Notes: generated from the sequence alone by a model not told the origin. DNA of 64,000 nucleotides from Escallonia rubra (GCA_033065855.1 JAVXUO010000785.1:1-64000); one strand, 5' to 3'; counted from the first letter of the stretch, positions 11,181 through 22,989 are shown. Numbers and translations: made by a program.

Positions 11181-12230
11181 CTAGTACATCCACTTCCTTT
11201 GAGAGCTGGATACTTCTTTCTTGGAGGAACTCAATGTATACTGCACGGGAGAATCTGAAATGTCCTCAGAAGTTAGTCTTGACAGTGAGTCTGCTTGGGC
11301 ATTTTGGTCTCGCGATATGTGGCGGATGGCGAAATTCTTGAACTTAGCGGCTTCCGTCTTCACGGCCTGGAGATATAGGGCCATTCTATCATCTTTCGCT
11401 CCGTACTCTCCCAAGATATGATTCACAATTAACTGAGAATCGTTGTGGACGGAAAGAGAGTCGACTTTTAGAGAGTGTGCCAATCTTATTCCTGCTAGTA
11501 GCGCTTCGTACTCAGCTTCATTGTTTGATGCCTGGAAATTGAAGCGGAGGGCATACTCAATCACGAACTTCTCTGGGCTGATAAGTATAAGCCCGGCTCC
11601 ACTACTCTCTACCTTGGAGGAGCCGTCGACATAAAGGAGCCAAGGATTCGAAACTTCTGAAAGAACCAACTGCGGGGGGTTTTCCGGTATTGTGCACTCA
11701 ACAACAAAATCTGATAAGGCTTGAGCCTTAATTGCTGTACGGGGTTGGTACTTGATATCAAATTCACCCAGTTCCACTGACCAGTTTACCAATCTCCCCG
11801 ACGCATCAGGATTTTGGAGAACTTTCCCCAATGGCTGATCAGTCAACACAACGATGGTGTGCGACTGGAAGTATGGTCTCAGTTTTCTCGCCGATGAGAC
11901 AAGGGCAAGGGCCACCTTGTCTATTTGAGGGTACCTCGTCTCCACGTCTTGTAAGACCTTGCTCATGTAATAAACAGGTCTTTGCTTGCCTTCCTCTTCT
12001 CGGATTAAAACCGTGCTGACCGCTACTTCGCTAACCGATAAGTATAAGAACAAGTCTTCACCAGTAACTGGTTTTGTAAGAAGCGGCGGGGACGATAGAT
12101 AATGCTTCAATTCTTCGAACGATTTTTGGCATTCTTCAGTCCACTCAAAATCTTTCGCCTTCCTGATAGCCTTAAAAAAGGGAAGGCATTTTTCCGCTGA
12201 TTTGGACATGAACCTTCCTAAAGAAGCCAC
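11181..12230 (-). CDS. RNase H and second (archaeal-type) RNase H of the Tat element (fossil)
   Basis: The first part is the reverse-transcriptase connection and RNase H (RPVYYMSKVLQDVETRYPQI, VLTDQPL). The second part is an additional RNase H with WLLYVDGSS, NNEAEYEALLAG, VHNDSQLIVNHI and ISRDQNAQADSLSRL. This supplies the D-E-D-type acidic set of archaeal/plant RNase H1. Possession of both domains is diagnostic for the Tat lineage. It is contiguous with the RT region at higher coordinates. Confidence 0.9.
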   Translation of the reverse strand: MASLGRFMSKSAEKCLPFFKAIRKAKDFEWTEECQKSFEELKHYLSSPPLLTKPVTGEDLFLYLSVSEVAVSTVLIREEEGKQRPVYYMSKVLQDVETRYPQIDKVALALVSSARKLRPYFQSHTIVVLTDQPLGKVLQNPDASGRLVNWSVELGEFDIKYQPRTAIKAQALSDFVVECTIPENPPQLVLSEVSNPWLLYVDGSSKVESSGAGLILISPEKFVIEYALRFNFQASNNEAEYEALLAGIRLAHSLKVDSLSVHNDSQLIVNHILGEYGAKDDRMALYLQAVKTEAAKFKNFAIRHISRDQNAQADSLSRLTSEDISDSPVQYTLSSSKKEVSSSQRKWMY

Positions 12231-12233
12231 TCT

Positions 12234-13673
12234 TCATGTAAGCTCCTGAACCTGCTTGATTGTCTTAGGCGACTTAATGGCATGAATAGCGCCTATCTTC
12301 TCTGAGTTGGCTTCGATACCTCGCTGAGATACCATGAATCCTACGAACTTCCCTGACGCTACACCAAACGCACACTTGAGTGGGTTTAGCTTCATGTTGT
12401 ACGCTCTCAGGATGTCAAAGGTTTCTTTGAGGTCTTTCACATGAGCCTCCGCTTCTACACTCTTTACCAGCATGTCATCCACGTATACTTCCATATTTTT
12501 CCCGATTGAATTGCGGAAGATCATGTTAACGAGGCGCTGATAAGTTGCCCCCGCATTCTTGAGTCTGAAAGGCATGACTTTGTAGCAATATAATCCCCGT
12601 TCTGTAATAAAGGAGGTTTTGGGAATATCGTCTACGCACATCTTGATCTGGTTGTAACCAGAATATGCATCCATAAAACTCAACAGCTCATGACCCGAAG
12701 TTGCATCAATCAATATATCAATTCGTGGTAGCGGGTAACTGTCCTTTGGACAGGCCTTGTTAAGGTCAGTGAAGTCGATGCATATGCGCAAACGGTCGCT
12801 TGACTTGGGTACCATCACGACATTGGCGATCCAATCAGGATATGATATCTCCTCAATGAATCCGGCTGCCAACAACTTGTCAACTTCTTCCTCGATTTTT
12901 ACCTGTCTTTCTGGAGCGAACATCCTCTTCTTTTGCTTGACCGGCTTCTTGAGCGGGTCCACATTCAATTTATGGGTGATCACTTCCGGATCAATCCCGG
13001 GCATATCCGATGCCGTCCAAGCGAAGATATCTGAGTAGCTTCGCAATAAGTCCACAAGCTTGAGCTTGAGGTCGTCTGACAAGCCTGTCCCTACCCTTAC
13101 CATTTTCTCTTGATTTCCTGGATATAGCTCGATATCAATGAGGTCTTCAGCGGGCTTACCTCTCTCGACTTTGGTCTCATCCCTCAGATCTTCAATCATG
13201 AGGGTTTCTTTGGCTCTGTTTCGGCATGACGCCATGTAGCACTGCTGAGCCACCACCTGATCTCCCTTGACTTCCCCAACTCCATTCTCCGTGGGGAATT
13301 TCATTTTCATGTGGTATGTTGATACCACCGCCCTTAATTGGTTTAACGTTGTTCGGCCCAAAATTGCATTATAGGCTGAAGGAACACGTACCACCACGAA
13401 ATCTAGCATGAGCTTAGCTTGGGTCGGAGGGGCACCCACAGTCACTGGTAATGCAATAATTCCCTCGCAAGCAACAGGGTGGTTAGAGAAACCGTATAGA
13501 GGCGTATCTATCTTCCGTAAGCGGTCGGATGGGATGTTCATTTTTTGAAACGCCTCATAAAAAAGTACTTCCGCTGAGCTCCCATTATCTACGAGGATTC
13601 TTTTCATGTCGAAGTTTCCCACCCGAAGTGTAACTGCCAGAGGGTCGTCATGAGGTGTTCTTGTTTCTCCCAC
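12234..13673 (-). CDS. Protease and reverse transcriptase of the Tat element (fossil)
   Basis: An aspartic protease motif ILVDNGSSAEVLF is near residues 26-38 and ILGRTTLNQL near residue 105. The reverse transcriptase follows: IANVVMVPKSSDRLRICIDF, DLNKACPKDSYPLPRID, FMDAYSGYNQIKM, and the catalytic YVDDMLVKS (about 12467-12490). The protein would process the polyprotein and copy element RNA. The family match is strong. Confidence 0.92.
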   Translation of the reverse strand: MGETRTPHDDPLAVTLRVGNFDMKRILVDNGSSAEVLFYEAFQKMNIPSDRLRKIDTPLYGFSNHPVACEGIIALPVTVGAPPTQAKLMLDFVVVRVPSAYNAILGRTTLNQLRAVVSTYHMKMKFPTENGVGEVKGDQVVAQQCYMASCRNRAKETLMIEDLRDETKVERGKPAEDLIDIELYPGNQEKMVRVGTGLSDDLKLKLVDLLRSYSDIFAWTASDMPGIDPEVITHKLNVDPLKKPVKQKKRMFAPERQVKIEEEVDKLLAAGFIEEISYPDWIANVVMVPKSSDRLRICIDFTDLNKACPKDSYPLPRIDILIDATSGHELLSFMDAYSGYNQIKMCVDDIPKTSFITERGLYCYKVMPFRLKNAGATYQRLVNMIFRNSIGKNMEVYVDDMLVKSVEAEAHVKDLKETFDILRAYNMKLNPLKCAFGVASGKFVGFMVSQRGIEANSEKIGAIHAIKSPKTIKQVQELT

Positions 13674-13715
13674 ATCGTCATCAGAGAAGGATATTGTTGG
13701 GGCCGGTTCTTTCTT

Positions 13716-15280
13716 CTACTTTTTAGTCGACGGTCCCACAGTTGTGAGGACTTCCCTTACATAAGCTTTTCGTCTTTGTCCAGAAGAGCCTCCTGCGGCG
13801 ATTCCTCCCGAGATAGTATTGATGACGCCCGCATTTTCTTGCACTTCTTCTCTTCCTGCTAAAGGAGTGGCTTCCCTCTTTTCATTTCTTCGATTGACAT
13901 ACCCTCGCAAGTGTCCGCGTTTGATAAGAGCCTCTATTACACGCTTGAGCGATTCACACTTGTCGGTAGTATGGCCATGGTCATTGTGGCAACGGCACCA
14001 CAAATTCCTATCTCTCTGACTGGGCGCCGATCTCATCATGTCTGGTCTTTCCAGTATTTCTTTATCCTTTATCTCATGGAGAATCTGCGATGGTCTAGCA
14101 GTCAATGGCGTCAGATTCTTCATGTCGAACATTTCTTTGGGACACCTTTCGTCCCTTCTTGAACGCTTAGAACCCCGTCCACCTTTTGGACTATCTTCTC
14201 AAGCTCTCTTTTCTTGCTCTTGCCCATTGTCCCCTCGGTGTCCTTTGTGGGTTTCTAAGTACTCCTCGGCCTGGATGTACTTGTTGGCTTTATCCAACAA
14301 GGCGCTCATACTTCCGGGGGGCTCTTATTTATCGCAAATGCAAACTTGGTTGTAGGACGAAGCCCGCGCATAAAAGCTGTGTACTTTATTGACTCATCCA
14401 GGTTATCTATTTCTAATGTCGCCGCATTGAAGCGTCCCAAATACCGCGACAAGGATTCGTTCCTTTCCTGGACCACGTTGAGGAGACTTGCTGAATTCTT
14501 CCTCCGAGTTCGGCTGCTCACAAAATGTTTCTGGAACAAGTCAGACAGCTGGGCGAAGGAATGGATGATCCTGGGTCGTAGAGACTTAAACCACGCATGC
14601 GCCGCCTTCCTCAAAGTGGTTAGGGATGCCCGGCACATGATGGCATCTGAGACCTAGAGGAGCAGCATATTTGTTTGAAACTGGTAGACGTGCTCTCCGG
14701 GGTCTCCGCTCCCATCATATAAATCGCACTGCGGCATCCAAAAATTAGGAGGAAGTCTCGCCTTCTCAATTGTTTTGGACATAGGGTATCCTGAGTCTTC
14801 CCTTGGGGGAGTGAATGCCTCCGGGCAAGGACCAGAGATAGTTTTGCGAGAAGTTCGCCCTTAGGGACGCACTTTTCGTGTGGAGCCATGAATTCATCCT
14901 TGGGGACAATGCCTTTGGTTCGCGCAGCGTCGTCCTCGAATTTCGCCGCCTACAACAGGAGGCGAATTCGTGCTGTTCTCCACTGACATCCTGTGCCGGA
15001 AACATGATCCACTTCTGGTGACATGTTTTTCAATTTCTTGTTCTGGCTGATAGCTGGGATCAGTCTCTGATTTATGCTTTCGACCACAGCTGGACCTTGA
15101 GGTCAGTCTAAGACGAAGGTCGCTGGGATCTAGACGCGTCTGGTTAGTAGAAATCATCGGGGCCACCTCTTCAAGCTTTTTCTGTAAGGTAGTTACCACA
15201 CCCTTAAGTTCGTGGACTTCTCTGGTCAGATCCGCATTCGGAGTGTCAAACAACTTTTTGGTCAGGCGATGGCGCAAGTC
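13716..15280 (-). CDS. gag region of the Tat element (fossil)
   Basis: A capsid-type segment includes AAHAWFKSLRPRIIHSFAQL and SLLNVVQERNESLSRYLGRF. A nucleocapsid-like zinc knuckle reads CRCHNDHGHTTDKC. A coiled segment (REVHELKGVVTTLQKKLEEV) is near the start. The family forms the virus-like particle core. The frame is broken. Confidence 0.88.
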
Positions 15281-15492
15281 TCCCCTCTTTAAAAGAGGGG
15301 TCAGGGAACGAGTTCCCTGGGAGCTGTCAGTCGTCTTCGGGGTGACTGAAGTTACATTAATCCAGTCGTTACTAGAATGTTGTTGGTTGCCGACCTCTTC
15401 GGCAGGAGCCGCTTGATTTCGCTCGTCGATGTTGGACAGAGTGACTCGCTGGAGGAGTGTCTGAAGGTGATTGTCTAGCCATGTTCCTTGTC

Positions 15493-15511
15493 GGTCCCAC
15501 GGATGGCGCCA
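15493..15511 (-). other. Primer-binding site of the Tat element
   Basis: On the minus strand it reads TGGCGCCATCCGTGGGACC, three bases inside the 5' LTR. The TGGCGCC start fits tRNAs ending GGCGCCA, such as plant tRNA-Asp. The exact tRNA is not verified. Confidence 0.75.
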
Positions 15512-15514
15512 AAA

Positions 15515-15936
15515 TGTTACTACTTAAATCTTGATCGGGACCATAGCTAGGAAATGAGCCTGCAAAATAGAACACAGAGTGACCACCGGAGATGTTCCGG
15601 TGGAGGCGGCTCCGATGCTAAAGTCAGAACGTCACTACTAGGGTAGAACTCTGAATAGCAGAAAATGCACTGAGTGCTTGTGTGTGAACTTGTCCGTGTA
15701 CCTGAGGATTTTCCCATTATATAGGTCATTTCCAGACTCCTTTCTTCTTTCGGACTCTTTTCTGACTGATCCTTCACGTATTAGAGCCATGTTAGGACTC
15801 TCCTTCTAGCAATTGAGTCCTAAACGGCTTCTATCACCTCTCTTAGAATCTGTCCCAATACAGATTCCTTAGTCCACTCAAGGTCAACCATGCCACGTGT
15901 CATCAGTTGGTTGGGCGGATATATTTAGCTATATCA
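15515..15936 (-). repeat. 5' LTR of the Tat element
   Basis: Partner of 5643-6064, same length, about four differences by eye, followed by the ATAAC duplication at 15937-15941. Confidence 0.95.
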
Positions 15937-15974
15937 ATAACTAACACCACAAGTGAAAAATTAAAGAGAGAAAC

Positions 15975-18091
15975 TGTCACGCCCCCAAAACAGAAGCCGT
16001 GACTGAAATCAAATTTCCTGATATACCGATATAATTCTGGTGACAACGGTATAACAGAGCAACTAAAAACTCTAACATAAAATATCTCCATAAAACAAAA
16101 ATCTAATGCAATCCGTTCTCTTAAAAATCCATTACAAATCAAATTTACTAAACGCAGCGGCTAAACCAATCATATGAAATCAATTCTATCAAATTACCCA
16201 CTTTCGGGTAAAGTTCTCAAAACAAATTGTAATCTAATTAACTAAAAAGGAATCTCAAAGCTCCAACGCCGTCACACGGATCCTTAGTCACTTTCATGAC
16301 CTGTGGCAAGGGGCAATGTAAAGTGAAAGGGTGAGCTCAAATAGCTCAGTAAGGTACAAAAACGACAAGATATCAAAGCAACAACTAACATAGTCAAACA
16401 GCAATACTTGATGGAATGGGTAAACCAAATTCTTATATCAAATGCCGAAACAAACGTGATTAAGCATTAACCCTAAACATATATATAATATTTCAGGAAT
16501 GCTACACAACAAAAATATACGATGACTATGTTGGTCATAAGACCCAAACGTTGAACCAAACATACAAACATCAAACATGTGCTACCGGCAGCGTGCTAGG
16601 CGTCCATTGATCGCCAGCATATAATCAAACGTGTGTCCAAAGGACCCTCTCAATTCGAGAGTTGTTCAAACATAGTCGATAACTAGTCGTAAATTGACGA
16701 GTACAAAAATACAAATTCCATGGGACTGAAACAACTCAACTCTGGGTCCCTTTGAGCTTAATATGACATGAAATCAAATAATGGATGGCAAAATGATTAA
16801 ACAAGGAAATAGGAACCAAATTCAAACTTGAACTTAAAAAAAAGAAAACAGCACAAGAACTGTTTCTTTTTAATGATCAATATCATGCATGTAACGTGAA
16901 CCTGGGAGTTCGTCCAATGATTTCAAAAGAATTTCCTAAGGTGACTTGAATTTCAAGGCATATACATGCATTAGAAAACATGAAAGGAACTGTAATGTAA
17001 TGTCCATGAATAAATTAAAGCCTGAATAAGTGATTAAGGACAAAAGATGATGCCATCCATAAAGAAGAAAGGCATTGACCATGCCTTCTGCCAACCCAGC
17101 AATGAAAGAAAGAAAGAAAAATAAGACTAGGGCTTCTGTTGGTGATTAGCAAACGACAATGACACTTGGGATGCAACTGATTTATGCAACTGCATGATGA
17201 ATACTGTAACAATGATACTATAAACCTAACCGAACTTAGAAGGCATTTCATAGGCTTCAAAATCACAAGCTGCCTAATGAAATTTCAGGTAAAATGGTAG
17301 CTAAATAAACAGCGGGTTTGCATTGGTTTAATGGGTATGGAAATCCCGCACGTGGCCCGTAAGGGAGTATCATATTTACCACACTTCAGCAGATTCAAAC
17401 AGGACATGCCAGACTAATGAGATCAGTGCAAGAATGATTTATTATCATACTTTAAAAAGAAGGAGAAACAAGAAGCAGACTATATCAATGATCGTGGAAA
17501 CCTGAATCTGACACAAGATGGATACCCTTTTCAAAGGCAATTAACGTAGGAATTTGAGCGATAGGAAATAATAGTGGAAACCCTCATCATCGGAGAAACT
17601 AGAAAACCTTTACAATAACAAAATCAGATTCCCGTACCATAGAAAAAATTAAAAATCTCTTACACAACAAGCTTGATCGAGATCCAATAATTTTTCAAAT
17701 TGAAAGAAGGAAACCCAAGCCACAGCAAAAAGCGTTAAAATCCCTTACCTTATACAAGCAATTCGGCGAAAGCTCAATCCCCCAGCGCTACGATACTCGA
17801 TTTACATCAAAATTCTTCAAAAAACGCAAGATTAGGGGCTGAAATTAAGAAGAACCAAAGGAGGCAGCAAGAGGATTGAAAGAGGGCTGGAAGAAGAAGA
17901 AGAAGAAGAACTATTTATATTAAAGCCCTAATTGGAAAATTACACAAAACCCCCCTAAACTTTATCCACTTATTCAAAATGCACCAAAACTTTTCTAATA
18001 TCATTAAAAGGCCACAAACTTAGTTAATTAGCTATTGATTGATTTATTTATTTTAAAGTGACTGAAAATTATTAAAATATGGGGTATTACA
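15975..18091 (-). mobile_element. Solo LTR (Ty3/Gypsy)
   Basis: A 2,117-bp sequence starting TGTCACGCCCCC and ending GGGGTATTACA, flanked by a perfect 5-bp duplication GAAAC (15970-15974, 18092-18096). No internal coding sequence is present. Orientation is taken from the conserved box near 16331-16356, which is shared in reverse complement with plus-strand LTRs at 58319 and 62711. This is the product of LTR-LTR recombination. Confidence 0.9.
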
Positions 18092-18096
18092 GAAAC

Positions 18097-18640
18097 CAAT
18101 TATTGGGTCTTAATTGTATGATATTAGGTTTTGACGTGATTTTAGTAACCTCATTTGATTTCAATGCCTTCTGACGTTGATCTATATATGGTAGCAATTG
18201 ATTTGACACAAATCTTGCAAGAGATGGCAATAGTCAAACCTAGTGGCTTTCATAAGATGCTTTTAAGGACACAAAGATGAGCGTTGGGAAGGCAGCAATG
18301 GCAGAGTAGGTGGTTGGGCTAAAACAGTTTAATAGGGAGATTAATGTTGTGGGTGGTGGACATGTTTATATGGAGGGGAAGGGCATGCTAGTTTTGATTA
18401 GATTAGGAGAAAATAACCAATGATCCCTTGCTATACACAAAGTGTGGTTTTACTCCCTCTATTTCAATATGACGTGCTAAAACCCTCCCCAACTAATAAA
18501 ACACCACTCCTTAAATAGAACCGTTATGGACTCATTGAAATGACATAAATACTCATATTTTGTTATCATATTTTAGGTCAATGCCTTTCTTCCGACCCCC
18601 TTTCTTTCCCTCTCTTTAACTTCCACCCCATCACTCATCC
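18097..18640. other. Intergenic, no gene seen
   Basis: A possible Stowaway-like edge (TACTCCCTCTATTTCAA) near 18450 has no visible partner end. Confidence 0.35.
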
Positions 18641-18764
18641 ACACCCCCAAAGTTGCAACCCACTTCCACTGCTGCCCATCCCCCACCATCACACACACAA
18701 CCCACGTACACATGCACTGCATGCACATACCACGGACACACAAACACGCTTTGCAAGCACACAC

Positions 18765-18810
<46 letters not shown>

Positions 18811-19240
18811 ATGGTTCCCCCTCCCTCATCTTCATCATCCACACCACACACACATACTGCATGCACATACAAACACATAGCTATATAACTATCTCTCTAT
18901 CTCTCACTCACTCAGTCACTCACTCACTCACACACACACACACACAATGCTTCCCCCCTAATCACCCACCAACACACAAACCCTTCAGGAAGACACACAC
19001 TTATACGCATACACACGCCCACCTCTCAAGCATGTGCACGCATGCACACACACGGGCTGCCCCCTTCGCACCCAATCCTCAACACCTACCACTCGGCACA
19101 CCCTACACACAGGCGCGCACTCGCAGACGCACAAAGACAAAACACTCCACGCGCACGCACGCGTGCATGCACACACACACACACACACTAATAAACACAC
19201 ACCCACACGGTTGCCTTCCCTCTCTTATCCTCTGTTGCTA
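18641..19240. repeat. CA-rich low-complexity region with (AC)n core
   Basis: Pure (AC)n at 18766-18809, with further CA-rich and CG/CA tracts to 19200. Open frames full of Thr and His are artefacts. Similar CA-rich blocks occur inside the Tekay LTRs further on. Confidence 0.9.
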
Positions 19241-19329
19241 GTCCATTGTGGCTAAGCTCTTTTAACTGCTCCACATCAATAAATATTTAACGGTCAAAAT
19301 TTAACATGACCAATCTGGTCAATTGGGAG

Positions 19330-19830
19330 CTCACACCCCTCATCAATGCCCCGAGGCCTTCTCCTTGGTAGTCAGCATGAGCTTCCCTTGGGGAATTGGC
19401 CTAAGACCCTCCCTTGAGGAGGTCGGCCATAGCCTCTCCTCGCCATTTGATCTTTCTTCTTCTTGAGGGCCATTTGCCTCACCCCTTGGTCTTACCTATC
19501 CTTGTGGGCTCCTTCTAACCCTTTGTTACTCTTCCCCTTGGGGCCTCCTTACCTTGTTGATTGGTCACTCCTCTCCATGGGTGCTTCTTATCTCATCACA
19601 CTTGCTCTCTCATCTCCTTGAGGGCTTCTTGCCTCACCCCTTGGTCTCTTATTTCCTTGGGGATTCCTTACCTAACCTTTTGGTCTTTCTTTTCTTAGGG
19701 GTTTTCTTGCCTCACTCTCTGGTCTCTCCTCTACATGGGGCTCCTTGCCTAACCCTTGATCTTTCTTGCTCTTGGGGCCCTTTCCTCCCCCTTGGTCTCT
19801 CTTCTCCCAGGGGCCTCCTTGCTCTATGAA
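19330..19830. repeat. Degenerate ~38-bp minisatellite
   Basis: Repeated unit of the form CCTTGGTCTCT...CTTGGGG...CCTTGCCTCA with a spacing of about 36-39 bp, roughly a dozen imperfect copies. Confidence 0.7.
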
Positions 19831-20339
19831 CTCCATGGACGCGCATGAATTTCAGGACATCTTAATGTGCCTGAGCACCATCTCTGTGTTATTTGCCCCC
19901 GGTATAATGCCAGTACGCACCAGAGCACCGTGATGCCCTACCGCTCATAAGCCGCGTCACCACATTACTTGCCTTCCCCATAGCACCTATCGTTGTTTCG
20001 ATGTATTGTCTTTAATTCTTGTGCCCCATCGCAACAAGTATTGACTATGCCCATATGCCATCTACTTTGGGCTTGCCTCAAACCCTACACATCCCACCGC
20101 GGCTATGTAATGTACCATTTATACAGTCGCTTCACCCGCACGCAGTTATAATGCCACACTCTCGACCTTAGTCCATCCCCTCACCATGTTATGCATAGCT
20201 CACCTTGGTCATAGAACATGCTTCGACCCGCTCAGAGAATGCAGTATCCGTCAAGCAACTCCTCTTAAAAAATACCTCAGCACGTCGGATTGGCCATTCC
20301 TCCATAATATTTCCTTAGTATGCTCTAACTACTCCGTAC

Positions 20340-20990
20340 ACAAGGACTCCTAACTGGGTAGGCGAATCCCCCAGGACACTATCTCTGCCAAGGAACTCTG
20401 AGTGCTCCGGCATGGGCACTCCCCACTTGTGAGGTAGACGGCTTCTTAGGGATACTACCATGGCTCGTTGAGTAGGAGACTCCTACAAAATACAACCTTG
20501 GTGCTGCTCTGACTGCTTCAGCAAAGGACTCATCGTGGGATATGCTACTCCCCCAGAACACTATGATCGTTAGGATCTCCGAATGCTCCGGATGAGACTC
20601 CCCCACCTTCCAGATATGGAACTACTCCATCACGCTACTTTGGCATACCTTTCAGAACACTACCTTAGAGCACTCTAAGGGATTTGGCAAAAGGACTCAT
20701 CGTGTGATAAGTGACTCCCCCGGGACACTATCTTCACCAGGGAGCTCCAAGTGCTCTGACGTGAGGACTCCCTTTCCGCTAAGTAGGTGACTCCCTAGGG
20801 AGACTACCTCGGCCCGTTGGTTAGGCGAGTCTTCTGGGATAGTACGTTTGCCCATCAGGTAGTGATTCATCTACAACACTACCTTGGCGTGCCCTTAATG
20901 TTCCTGCAAATGACTCACCCGCAGGATAGGTGACTCATCTTGACCATTATCTTTGCCAGGGTGTCTACATGAGTAGTCTACATGCTCTAG
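20340..20990. repeat. Degenerate long-unit tandem repeat
   Basis: Recurring phrases (AGGACTCATCGTG, ACTCCCCC, GGACACTATCT, GTGCTC) at irregular spacing suggest old, diverged tandem units next to the LTR that ends at about 21942. No coding potential. Confidence 0.55.
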
Positions 20991-21239
20991 CACTAGGGGC
21001 TCTTCATCGGCACCTCTTAGGACCATGAGTCCTGGGTCATTCCTAGACGCGAGTATGTCTTCAAAGGGCATCGCACCTAGTCTGCTTGGTAGAGTTTGGT
21101 GTCGTGCCTTCTCTATCATTGTTAAGTTATCTGCGTCTCTAGATGGTTTGCGATTTCTACCTAATATTCTATCTTATCATCAGATCATAGATTGAGATAG
21201 TCATCTTTATCATTTTTTTCCCCTCATACCTTTATAAAT

Positions 21240-21943
21240 AAGGCCTTTGGCCTACATGTTGAGGAACCTGCCTTTTCTCCTTAGATCGTTTACACCATTT
21301 TCTCTCAAAAATGGTAGATTATCTCTTAAGAGAAACTACCACTTCATATCTCACTTATATATTTATCAAGCCACTTGCATCCTGGATCCTTCACAAAGCG
21401 TTCTCGAGTATTTTAGGCAAGCAGACTTGTGAGGTACATTTTATTGCCTTCTAGGCTAGTCTATCACAAAGGTCTAGAATAAATTCCTTTCCCCGCGATC
21501 ATATTTTACTTTCCAAAACTGTAGTATTTTTATTACTACTAAGTTCGAGTCTAGACCGAAGTGTGGGTCGCCTCTTGTGAGGTTCGAGTCGAACCGCGAT
21601 GATTTTTATTATGGTTTGTCCGACTAGATACGTAAGCAATTCGAACCCTAATATCGAGTTGAAGCCAATAATATAGAAATGAACTTAAGGTTTATGTTGT
21701 TTCATTACATGTTTATGTGTTAAAAAGGCTAAAACCAATAGAAATGAAGTAGAGACTGAAAGGGTATAGCGGGTGCCGAATACCTTCCCGTCGTATAACT
21801 TAGTCTCCGAACCCATTTATTTGTTTTCAATAGACTACTCAGTCTTTTGGAAATTTTTAGAATCATTTTTCAGTTTTTCCTTATTTTCTTGCTTTAATTA
21901 AATAAGATGGCGGCTCTCAATTTTTTTGAGGTGGTTCGCTATA
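21240..21943 (+). mobile_element. End part of a Tat/Ogre-like 5' LTR
   Basis: Homologous, with many differences, to the minus-strand LTR at 43038-44901, for example around the TCTCTTAAGAGAAA block and the GTGGTTCGCTATAG end. It ends just before the primer-binding site. The left boundary was not found. The minisatellites at 19330-20990 may be part of this long LTR. Confidence 0.65.
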
Positions 21944-21944
21944 G

Positions 21945-21963
21945 TGACGACTCCGTTGGGGAC
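21945..21963 (+). other. Primer-binding site, tRNA-Arg type
   Basis: TGACGACTCCGTTGGGGAC follows the LTR end. TGGCGACTCC is the Ogre-type site complementary to a plant tRNA-Arg ending GGAGTCGCCA. The sister site at 43018-43036 reads TGGTGACTCCTTTGGAGAC on the minus strand. Confidence 0.75.
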
Positions 21964-22989
21964 CAAAAACTAAGAGGACTAGACTTGAAAAAAATTTCTA
22001 TTGTTCTTTGGCCTTTTGTATTTTCTTTTTAGTGTATAACATGTGTAATATGCTATAGCTGTGGTAATCGTGCTCTTATTTCATTCGTCACACACATGCA
22101 CATTTGTCCCTAACCCACCTACTGAGGGCAACGCTTGAAATCCTTGAACTTCCTAGTTGTAAGGTGTATTCGACTGTACCCTTAGCTCCAAGACCTCGTA
22201 CTAAAAGGACATCCTAGTTCCTTAGTATATTAAACGACTTGTACACATACTGGTGATCACCCATTATTAGCTACTTGAGTTACTCGTCGGAGGTGTATGG
22301 TACAAGTCGAACCGATGGAATGATCTTATGCCAGCACTGAGAGAGAAACCACACCACCCCGACAATTTCTGTGTTTTACCCTTTTTTAGAGAAAAAAAAT
22401 CCATTTTGGCCTATGACATATTGGCAGGAAAACTAGCGAGTATTCTGTAACCTAACTGGTAATCTCCCAAAAAAGGGGAGACTCTGACAAATCGGCCAGA
22501 TTGTCAACCTAGTGAAAGGACGGTTAGTTGGTAAATGTTATACTTACAAATTTAAACTGGTTGGCCTATGCTCCAAACCCTAAAACCACTGACCAACCGG
22601 CTGATTAGTCAGTGACTTGACCTTCCCCAAAATATTTCCAGTCCAAAACCCTAAACCCACTGACCAACTGGTCGGTTAACCCACCAGGCCACCGGACGGT
22701 TAGTCAGAAACTTTGACGATCCTGAATTATCCATCTTGCCAAACCATAAACCATCTTATCAACCGGCTGGTTAACCCAATCGGTTATCGGACGGTTAGTC
22801 AGCGCCATGGCCTTTCTCCAATCTTTAAAAAATCCAAAGATAAACCATATGACCAACTGGTCGGTTAAGCTCACAGATTACCTGACAGTTAATCAGATGT
22901 CTTGCAATTAATCACCTTCCTATTCCCCATGTGGTGTAAATTTCATGTGGTTGTATGATTAAATTTTAAAATTCTCCGTACATTTAAGG
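21964..22989 (+). other. Leader of the Tat/Ogre-like fossil, with ~95-bp repeats
   Basis: Untranslated leader. From about 22590 to 22905 it holds about four imperfect units of roughly 95 bp (the first spacing is shorter), each opening with a phrase like GACCAACTGGTCGGTTAA and closing with GGACGGTTAGTCAG. The first 100 bp after the primer site match the reverse complement of 42858-43017. Confidence 0.65.

Larger units (their letters stand above)
5643..15936 (-). mobile_element. Structurally whole Tat-lineage Ty3/Gypsy LTR element
   Basis: A 10,294-bp element read on the minus strand. Two 422-bp LTRs (5643-6064 and 15515-15936) start TGTTACTAC and end TATATCA, and both are flanked by the perfect duplication ATAAC (5638-5642, 15937-15941). 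The order in element sense is LTR, primer-binding site, gag, protease-RT-RNase H-second RNase H, integrase, antisense ORF region, minisatellite, polypurine tract, LTR. Dual RNase H and an antisense gene between integrase and 3' LTR are known traits of the Tat lineage. By eye the LTRs differ at about four sites (about 1%), so insertion is recent, of the order of 0.4 million years at a commonly used plant LTR rate. The structure is whole, but the coding frames carry roughly half a dozen breaks. Confidence 0.95.

Noticed and set aside
18440-18600. Second Stowaway-like MITE
   Set aside because: One end-like phrase (TACTCCCTC) but no matching inverted end or TA pair.
18573-19255. Thr/His-rich and Cys/Val-rich open frames
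   Set aside because: CA/TG simple sequence read in several frames; no domain.
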